Of a DNA stretch of 64,000 nt, positions 58,616 through 64,000 are shown piece after piece. A program made the translations under genes and the position numbers. The DNA lies in assembly GCA_963169765.1 (NCBI GenBank), contig CAUJEN010000192.1, positions 186,001 to 250,000 of the forward strand, read 5' to 3'. This DNA comes from QWHO01 sp021404945. Lineage in GTDB: Bacteria; Vulcanimicrobiota; Xenobia; Xenobiales; QWHO01. The notes beneath the pieces were generated by a model. That model did no database searches. It had not been told where the DNA came from and was given only the letters and a program-made list of their open reading frames with translations. Positions within the stretch are counted from its first letter, which is position 1. Every line of letters begins with the position of its first letter.

Positions 58616-59833
58616 ATGGCGAGGTTTGTCTACGAGGCGCTGGACTACAAGGGCCGGGTAGTCCAGGGCGAGGTCGAGGCGCCCACCGTCGACGCCGTGG
58701 TGGCGGATCTGCGCAAGATTCGCTACACGGTTACGAACGTGCGCGAGGTTCGCGAGCCGATCGCCCAGGTCAAGGCTGTCCTCAGCCGCTTTGAGTGGGT
58801 TTCGATCTACGCCCTGGCCGTCTTCACACGCCAACTTGCCGTGTTGCTTCACGCCGGCATCCCGCTGCTGCGGGCCATTGATGGGCTGCGCAAACAAACC
58901 TTGAACCCTCGGCTGACCCGGGCCATCACCGAGGTGCATAACGACCTCAAGGCTGGTTACTCGCTCTCCAAGGCTCTGGCCAAGCAGCCCGACGTATTCA
59001 ACCCCATCTACGTCAGCATGATTCGGGCCGGTGAGATGTCGGGCGCCATGGACGAGTTGCTGAACCGCCTCGCCGCTCTGCTCGAGCGCGAGTTCCAGCT
59101 GCGCAAAAAGGTGGAGGCGGCGCTCACCTATCCCATCATTGTCTCTATCGCTTGCGTCAGCCTGTGCCTGTTCATGGTGACCTACGTCTTCCCCACCTTC
59201 GTGGACCTGTTCAAGGGGATCGACGTGACCATGCCGGCTGAGACTCGGGCCTTGATCCTGATCACCAAAACACTTAACGACCCTACTATCATGCTGCCCG
59301 CCCTGCTGGGCCTGGGATTGATGGTCGTGGGTCTGGTGCACTATTTCCGCGCTCCTATAGGCCGCCGCCAGTGGAGCTGGTTGATGCTCGAGCTGCCGCT
59401 TGTGGGGCCGGTGACCAAAAAGGTGGCCATGACGCGCCTGTGTCGCACGTTGGGCACGTTGTTGGTGAGCGGCATCCCCATGATGCACGCTCTGCAGATC
59501 ACCAGTCACGCCGTCGGTAACGAGGTCATCTCCGATTTGCTCGACGAGATCCAGACCGAGATGTCGGCCGGAATGAGCCTCTCCGGGCAGTTGATTCAGC
59601 ACAAGGTGTTCCCCCCGATGCTGGTTCACATGGCCAAGGTGGGAGAAGAGACCGGCAATCTCCACAACATGCTGCATAAACTGGCCGACTTTTACGACAC
59701 GGAAGTCGAGTATGCGCTGATGACGTTCACCGCACTGCTCGAGCCGGTGCTGATCGGGACTCTCGGCGTGGTGGTCGGGTTCGTGTTGATAGCGGTTTTC
59801 AAGCCAATCTACGGGCTCATGTCCGTGTTCTAG
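58616..59833 (+). CDS. Type II secretion/type IV pilus inner-membrane protein (PilC/GspF family)
   Basis: 405-residue platform protein. The N-terminus ARFVYEALDYKGRVVQGEVE is typical of the family. Two T2SSF domains follow (FTRQLAVLLHAGIPLLRAID with MIRAGEMSGAMDELLNRLA, and MTRLCRTLGTLLVSGIPMMH with MAKVGEETGNLHNMLHKLAD), each with membrane helices such as VSIACVSLCLFMVTYVFPTF and GTLGVVVGFVLIAVFKPIY. No pilB, pilT or pilin gene is in the window, so the system it serves is unknown. ATG 58616 has GAGAAGG upstream. Confidence 0.9.
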   Translation: MARFVYEALDYKGRVVQGEVEAPTVDAVVADLRKIRYTVTNVREVREPIAQVKAVLSRFEWVSIYALAVFTRQLAVLLHAGIPLLRAIDGLRKQTLNPRLTRAITEVHNDLKAGYSLSKALAKQPDVFNPIYVSMIRAGEMSGAMDELLNRLAALLEREFQLRKKVEAALTYPIIVSIACVSLCLFMVTYVFPTFVDLFKGIDVTMPAETRALILITKTLNDPTIMLPALLGLGLMVVGLVHYFRAPIGRRQWSWLMLELPLVGPVTKKVAMTRLCRTLGTLLVSGIPMMHALQITSHAVGNEVISDLLDEIQTEMSAGMSLSGQLIQHKVFPPMLVHMAKVGEETGNLHNMLHKLADFYDTEVEYALMTFTALLEPVLIGTLGVVVGFVLIAVFKPIYGLMSVF

Positions 59834-59843
59834 GAGGCATCAG

Positions 59844-60260
59844 ATGGCCAGGCGTTGGATGTTATTGCTCCTTCTTCTGACCGGGCTGGCCCGGGCAAAC
59901 GTGGTGATGGATGACGGAACCGTTCAGGTCGGCGACCCGGACGCGCAGGGCAGTACGGCTCCCGTGGTCTCGGTCAGCCAGAGTCCCGGTCTACCCCCGG
60001 CTCAAAGACCTGGCTCGGGTAGTGCCGGGACCAGCACCCCCTCGGGCTCGGGCGGAGGGGGCTCGTCTTCCGGCGGGGTCAAATCGCCCCAGGTTGCGTC
60101 CGACTCCGGTCAGGAGGATCCGACCAGCGCCCTGGACCAGGCGATGCCGGCCCAAAACCCTTACACGCTCATCGCAGTAGGCATCCTGCTGCTGCTTCTG
60201 GCCCTGTTGGGAGGGGCCCACTTTTATCGAAATCGTGATCGAGAGGAGCCTTCTGAGTAA
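59844..60260 (+). CDS. Single-pass membrane protein with Gly/Ser-rich periplasmic linker
   Basis: 138 residues: signal peptide (MARRWMLLLLLLTGLARANV), a disordered Gly/Ser/Pro region (SGSGGGGSSSGGVKSP), and a C-terminal membrane helix (LIAVGILLLLLALLGGAHFY) with a charged tail. It starts 10 bases after pilC, so is probably co-transcribed and associated with it. No family recognised. Confidence 0.65.
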   Translation: MARRWMLLLLLLTGLARANVVMDDGTVQVGDPDAQGSTAPVVSVSQSPGLPPAQRPGSGSAGTSTPSGSGGGGSSSGGVKSPQVASDSGQEDPTSALDQAMPAQNPYTLIAVGILLLLLALLGGAHFYRNRDREEPSE

Positions 60261-60406
60261 AAATTGCGCTGAGAAGCCAAAAACTGGAAGGAGTTCCAGG
60301 CGGCATCAAAGAAATGGGGGCTCGCCAATCACTTAGGGGGGAAAAGCCCGACGTGATAGAGTTCCCCGACAGTGCCTGGGGCATAGGGGGCAAGAGGAGG
60401 ACAACT

Positions 60407-60730
60407 ATGGCCGTTACCAAGGCGAAACCCAAGACCAAGGTGGTAGGAAAGAAAGAAATCGTCGACCAGGTCGCCGGTAAGATGACCAGGGATGGTCACG
60501 CAATGACCAAGAAAGACGCCGAGAAGTTTATCAACGCGATGACCGAAGCGATCACTGAGAGCCTCAGCAAGGGTCACACCGTGCGCCTGATTCCTTTCGG
60601 GAACTTCCTGGTTCGTGATCGCGCTGCCCGCTCGGGCCGCAATCCGCGCACCGGCGCCAAGATCAAGATCGACGCCCGCAAGATCCCGGCTTTCCGCCCG
60701 GGCAAGGAACTGCGCGACTCCGTGAAGTAA
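60407..60730 (+). CDS. HU-family DNA-binding protein
   Basis: Nucleoid protein, 107 residues. The HU/IHF fold is clear: KEIVDQVAGKM, AEKFINAMTEAITESLSKG, VRLIPFGNFLVRDRAARSGR, NPRTGAKIKIDARKIPAFRP. A 15-residue Lys-rich extension (MAVTKAKPKTKVVGK) precedes the fold. ATG 60407 follows a GAGGAGG site; a longer frame from 60314 is not supported. A strong terminator follows. Confidence 0.93.
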   Translation: MAVTKAKPKTKVVGKKEIVDQVAGKMTRDGHAMTKKDAEKFINAMTEAITESLSKGHTVRLIPFGNFLVRDRAARSGRNPRTGAKIKIDARKIPAFRPGKELRDSVK

Positions 60731-60748
60731 AGAATTTCCGGGGGTTGT

Positions 60749-60783
60749 AAAGGGAGCTGGCAACCGACCAGCTCCCTTTTTTC
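60749..60783 (+). terminator. Rho-independent terminator of the HU gene
   Basis: AAGGGAGCTGG (60750-60760) pairs with CCAGCTCCCTT (60768-60778) around CAACCGA and is followed by TTTT. Confidence 0.88.
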
Positions 60784-60812
60784 ATCTGTGCTCGCTCGCG
60801 CACAGAAACGAC

Positions 60813-60842
60813 GTGCCCCGAGCTTTCAACGGCTCGGGGCAC
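60813..60842 (-). terminator. Terminator-like hairpin downstream of korB
   Basis: GTGCCCCGAGC (60813-60823) pairs perfectly with GCTCGGGGCAC (60832-60842). On the minus strand it follows the korB stop by about 22 bases; the T run is short (GTTTC after a few bases). Confidence 0.65.
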
Positions 60843-60864
60843 GGGCCCAGCGAACTGGAGCGAC

Positions 60865-61902
60865 TCAGCTCTTGCCGTTGCTCTCGGACACAGTCCACAG
60901 ATCGGCGGATCGGAACAACTTGTCCAGGTCCCCGACCCCCCGCTCTTGCAGGGCCTGTTTGAGTTGTCCGGTCAGGGCGTCCTCGTAGGTGAGTGTCTCA
61001 AGACAGCGGAATACTCCAATCGGTACCGGGTAGGCGGGATAGGTCATTCGTGTCAGGAGGTAAGCGGCACTGGCGTCGGGGCGCGACTCATCGTGAACGA
61101 GCAGGTCGGACTCGCTCACCCCGTTGCCCAGCTCGACCACCTCGGGAGTCAGCCCGTTCAGGCGGATCCCTTTGCTGTTGTCCGGCCCGAATACCAGCGG
61201 CTTGCCGTGCTCCAGACGCAAAAGGTTCTGTTTCTTCTGCTCCGGGTCGGTCAGGTGGCGCCAGGCTCCATCGTTGAAAATGTTGCAGTTCTGGAAGACT
61301 TCCACAAAGGAGGTGCCGCGGTGTTGTGCCGCCCGAAGCAGCACCTCAGAGAGGTGTCTGGTCTCCACATCGATCGATCGCGCTACGAAGGTCGCCTCGG
61401 CAGCCAGGGCCACGCTCAATGGATTGAGCGGCTGGTCGATGGTGCCCAGCGGCGAAGATTTGGTCTTGTGGCCCAGACGTGAGGTTGGGGAGTACTGGCC
61501 CTTGGTCAAACCGTAGATCTGGTTGTTGAACAAAACGATGTTGACGTCCATGTTGCGGCGCAAAATGTGGATCAAGTGGTTGCCGCCGATGGACAGTCCG
61601 TCTCCATCTCCAGTGATCACCCAGACAGAAAGCTCGGGATTGGCGAGCTTCAGGCCGGTTGCGACGGTGGGTGCCCGGCCGTGGATGCTGTGCATTCCGT
61701 AGGTCTCCATGTAGTAAGGGAAGCGGCTCGAGCAGCCGATACCTGAGATGAAGACGATCTTTTCGCGGGGAATCCCCAACTCGGGCAGGGTCTTTTGCAT
61801 CTGGGCCAGGATGGAATAGTCCCCGCAGCCGGGGCACCAGCGCACTTCCTGGTTGGATTCGAAGTCTTTCTTGGTGAGCTTGGGCAGGGTGGCCTCGGTC
61901 AT
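60865..61902 (-). CDS. korB: 2-oxoacid:ferredoxin oxidoreductase beta subunit
   Basis: Thiamine-diphosphate subunit, 345 residues. Motifs: WCPGCGDYSILA (iron-sulfur/TPP region), ISGIGCSSRFPYYMETYGMH, the TPP-Mg motif TGDGDGLSIGGNHLIHILRR and NNQIYGLTKGQYSPTS. With KorA it would oxidise 2-oxoglutarate (or another 2-oxoacid) to an acyl-CoA and reduce ferredoxin, or run in reverse. It overlaps the alpha subunit by 4 bases. Substrate assignment to 2-oxoglutarate rests on overall similarity, not a single residue. Confidence 0.92.
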   Translation of the reverse strand: MTEATLPKLTKKDFESNQEVRWCPGCGDYSILAQMQKTLPELGIPREKIVFISGIGCSSRFPYYMETYGMHSIHGRAPTVATGLKLANPELSVWVITGDGDGLSIGGNHLIHILRRNMDVNIVLFNNQIYGLTKGQYSPTSRLGHKTKSSPLGTIDQPLNPLSVALAAEATFVARSIDVETRHLSEVLLRAAQHRGTSFVEVFQNCNIFNDGAWRHLTDPEQKKQNLLRLEHGKPLVFGPDNSKGIRLNGLTPEVVELGNGVSESDLLVHDESRPDASAAYLLTRMTYPAYPVPIGVFRCLETLTYEDALTGQLKQALQERGVGDLDKLFRSADLWTVSESNGKS

Positions 61903-63761
61903 GGCTTCCTTCCTTGTGCTAGAATTTCGTGGATCCGGGTGCGGATTTCGCCAATGGTAAAAGGTCGGCCAAGAACCTTGGGATAGGAGATGATGTCGAG
62001 GCCAAATCGGCCTCGCAGCAGGAAGGCGAGTTGCCCCATGTTCATCTCGGGCACCAGAATCTTCTTGTAACTTCGCAAGACCCCCTCGAGGTTATGAGGG
62101 AACGGGTTGAGATAACGGATGTGAGTGGAGGCCACGCTCAGCCCCGCAGCCTGGGCTTGCTGAACGGCCGTGCGGATCGCTCCGAAGGTGCTGCCCCAGC
62201 CGACGACCAGCAGGTCGCCCGAAGAAGGCCCGAAGACCGGCTGGTCTTCGATGGCGTCGGCCAGGCGAGCCACCTTCTCGGCCCGGTCGGTCACCATTTT
62301 GAGGTGGTCTTCGGGCTTGTAGGACACGTTGCCGGTGAGGGGAGCCTTGCCCAATCCACCGATGCGGTGCTCCAGGCCCGGCGTGCCGGGGATGGCCCAG
62401 GGGCGAGCCAGGGTCTCTTCCTCGCGCCGATAAGGTTGGAAGCCCTCCCTCTCGGTCGGATGCTTGACCACGATCCGAGGCAGCGAGGAGGCCTCGGGAA
62501 TCTTCCAGGGCTCTGAGCTGTTGCCGAGATAGCCATCCGAGAGCACGAAGACAGGCGTCATCGAGCGGACGGCCAGCCGGAATGCCTCCAGGGCCATGGT
62601 GAAACAGTCAGAGGGTGTGCAGGGGGCTAGAATCGGGATGGGGCTCTCGCCGTTGCGTCCAAAGTAGGCCATCAAGAGATCGCTCTGCTCGGTTTTGGTG
62701 GGCAGCCCGGTACTCGGCCCACCTCGCTGCACGTCGATGATGACCATGGGCAATTCCAGCACCAGGGCCAGGTTGATGGCTTCCATCTTGAGCTCCAGGC
62801 CCGGGCCGCTGGAAGCGGTGGCGGCCATGGCGCCCCCGAAGGCGGCCCCGATCACAGAGCCCATGGCTGCGATCTCGTCCTCAGCCTGGAAGGTGCGCAC
62901 GTCGAAGTGCTTGAGCGGAGCCAGCGAGTGCAGGATCTCGCTGGCCGGGGTGATGGGGTAGCTGCCGAAAAAGAGAGGCTTGCCGGCCAGCCGCGCGGCC
63001 GTGACCAGACCGAGGCTGAGGGCTTCGTTGCCGGTGACCTTGCGGTAGGTGCCGGGAGGAAGCTGGGCCGGGCGGATCCGATAGCGGTGCTGGAAGGCCT
63101 CGGTTGTATCCCCGTAGTTCCAGCCCGCTTTCAGGGCCCGGGTGTTGGCCTCGGCGATGACCGGATTCTTGAACTTGTGGCTGATCCACTGCAGGGTCGT
63201 GTCCAGCGGGCGGTCATACATAAAATAGGTCAGGCCCAGGGCAAAGAAGTTCTTGGTGCGCTCGACCTCCTTGTTGGACAGCTCGGTCAGGTCGGCCAGG
63301 GCCGCCTTATTGAGCGTGCTGATGGGCACACTGATGACGTTGTACTTTGACAGGGTACCGTCTTCCAGGGGATTGCCTTCGAAGTGGGCTTTCTTCAGGT
63401 TCTTAGCCTGAAATGCATCTGTATTCAGGATCAGGATGCCGCCAGGCTCCAGGTCGGCCAGGTTGGCGGCCAGAGCGGCCGGGTTCATGGCCACCAGCAC
63501 GTTGGGCGCATCGCCCGGCGTGAACACATCGGAGTTGGCCAGGTTGACCTGAAAGCCGCTGACGCCGGCCAGGGTGCCGGCCGGGGCACGGATCTCGGCG
63601 GGGAAGTCGGGGAAGGTGCTGATGTCATTGCCCAGGACGGCGGACGTGTTGGTGAACTGGGTCCCGGTCAGCTGCATGCCATCGCCCGAGTCGCCCGAGA
63701 ATCGGATGATGACGGAGTCCAGCTCTTCGAAAGCCAGCTCCTGCGGTTTGGTTTCGATCAT
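61899..63761 (-). CDS. korA: 2-oxoacid:ferredoxin oxidoreductase, fused gamma-alpha subunit
   Basis: 620 residues. The N-terminal gamma domain starts IIRFSGDSGDGMQLTGTQFT and has FPAEIRAPAGT. The alpha domain begins near 245 with TGNEALSLGLVTAARLAGKP, then SYPITPASEILH, AAMGSVIGAAFGGAMAATAS with SGPGLELKMEAINLALVLEL and DVQRGGPSTGLPTKTEQSDL, matching fused KorA. The C-terminal part (VGWGSTFGAIRTAVQQAQAA) is the transketolase-C-like domain. No delta (ferredoxin) subunit is adjacent, as in the two-subunit enzymes. Confidence 0.93.
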   Translation of the reverse strand: MIETKPQELAFEELDSVIIRFSGDSGDGMQLTGTQFTNTSAVLGNDISTFPDFPAEIRAPAGTLAGVSGFQVNLANSDVFTPGDAPNVLVAMNPAALAANLADLEPGGILILNTDAFQAKNLKKAHFEGNPLEDGTLSKYNVISVPISTLNKAALADLTELSNKEVERTKNFFALGLTYFMYDRPLDTTLQWISHKFKNPVIAEANTRALKAGWNYGDTTEAFQHRYRIRPAQLPPGTYRKVTGNEALSLGLVTAARLAGKPLFFGSYPITPASEILHSLAPLKHFDVRTFQAEDEIAAMGSVIGAAFGGAMAATASSGPGLELKMEAINLALVLELPMVIIDVQRGGPSTGLPTKTEQSDLLMAYFGRNGESPIPILAPCTPSDCFTMALEAFRLAVRSMTPVFVLSDGYLGNSSEPWKIPEASSLPRIVVKHPTEREGFQPYRREEETLARPWAIPGTPGLEHRIGGLGKAPLTGNVSYKPEDHLKMVTDRAEKVARLADAIEDQPVFGPSSGDLLVVGWGSTFGAIRTAVQQAQAAGLSVASTHIRYLNPFPHNLEGVLRSYKKILVPEMNMGQLAFLLRGRFGLDIISYPKVLGRPFTIGEIRTRIHEILAQGRKP

Positions 63762-63896
63762 ATCGTAAGCTCCGTCGTGTTCAGTACAGGGAAGAAACCC
63801 GCGCGTGTCTTCTCTTCTGAACCTTTCAATCCTCTGATAGATTCAGCTTTTTCGCCTCCAAAAGGGCGCTGAGCCGGGCGAAGGGAAAGGTGCGCG

Positions 63897-64000
63897 ATGC
63901 CCTTCTGTCCTGAGTGCCACCAGGAGCCCGATCTGGGCGCCCGCTGTCCTCTCTGCGGCCTGTTCTATCGTGAGCGGCGTTGCCCTGAGTGCGGCTGGGA
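63897..64000 (+). CDS. Zinc-ribbon protein, truncated by window end
   Basis: From ATG 63897 the 34 visible residues hold three CxxC pairs (FCPECH, RCPLCGLFY, RCPECGW), so tandem zinc knuckles. A GGGAAAGG ribosome-binding site lies upstream. The rest, and the function, are outside the window. It is divergent from korA. Confidence 0.7.
   Translation, partial: MPFCPECHQEPDLGARCPLCGLFYRERRCPECGW

Noticed and set aside
1..64000. CRISPR arrays, insertion sequences, prophage, rRNA genes
   Set aside because: No regularly spaced direct repeats, transposase or integrase motifs, phage structural genes or rRNA sequence were recognised.

Overview
The window is chromosomal DNA from a high-GC, diderm-looking or deep-branching flagellated bacterium. 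Almost every gene is a single-copy chromosomal type: dnaK-grpE, recF-DUF721, gyrB-gyrA, hemL, HU, tadA, the SRP RNA, eight tRNA genes and a KorAB-type 2-oxoacid:ferredoxin oxidoreductase. The DUF4912 + GH57/DUF1957 pair, a FliK/FlgF/FlgG/rod-binding/FliA cluster without P- or L-ring genes, and many lineage-specific hypotheticals would fit an uncultured Terrabacteria-like phylum (Eremiobacterota/Vulcanimicrobiota, Armatimonadota or a non-photosynthetic cyanobacterial relative). That placement is inference; no rRNA gene is present to test it.

Layout. 1-2.3 kb: 3'-truncated dnaK with grpE (minus). 2.5-9.1 kb: methyltransferase, zinc metallopeptidase, TolB-like propeller protein, HAD phosphatase, secreted alpha/beta hydrolase, thioredoxin reductase. 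9.1-25 kb: an accessory-looking region with three large hypothetical proteins that share a short basic C-terminal motif, a Crp/Fnr regulator, an OleA-like thiolase divergent from a 594-aa Rossmann protein, a probably frameshifted TPR gene beside a G16/C15 tract, a cupin, a caspase-like (C11-type) protein with a membrane hairpin, and an RNB-family ribonuclease. 25-28.9 kb: class III aminotransferase, NmrA-like SDR, TldE/PmbA homologue and a zinc ribbon.

28.9-34.8 kb is a flagellar operon: FliK-like, FlhB C-domain-like, FlgF, FlgG, FlgJ-type rod-binding protein, then a FliA/WhiG sigma factor and a membrane TPR protein. 34.8-40.6 kb: ARPP-1 protein, cystathionine beta-synthase-like enzyme, then a tight run of DUF4912, GH57 glucan-branching-enzyme-like protein, a helical protein and a nitrilase. 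41-43.9 kb: two tandem membrane HD-GYP proteins. 43.9-45 kb: tRNA-Arg, tadA, two tRNA-Ser and the SRP RNA (a tadA-ffs neighbourhood also known in Firmicutes). 45-55.5 kb: M23 peptidase, DUF4870-like membrane protein, DUF721 and recF (minus), GT4 glycosyltransferase, gyrB, gyrA, TPR protein. 55.8-64 kb: five minus-strand tRNA genes, rdgB, coiled-coil protein, hemL, a PilC/GspF protein, HU, korB-korA, and the start of a zinc-ribbon gene.

The most unusual non-coding feature is a dispersed element of about 105 bp that can fold into three consecutive hairpins. It is present in four copies (7.0, 19.7, 24.8 and 40.6 kb), each lying exactly at gene 3' ends so that a stop codon falls in or at the edge of the repeat. 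A second, shorter hairpin repeat occurs twice at 18.8 and 19.9 kb. No insertion sequence, prophage, CRISPR array or rRNA operon was found.
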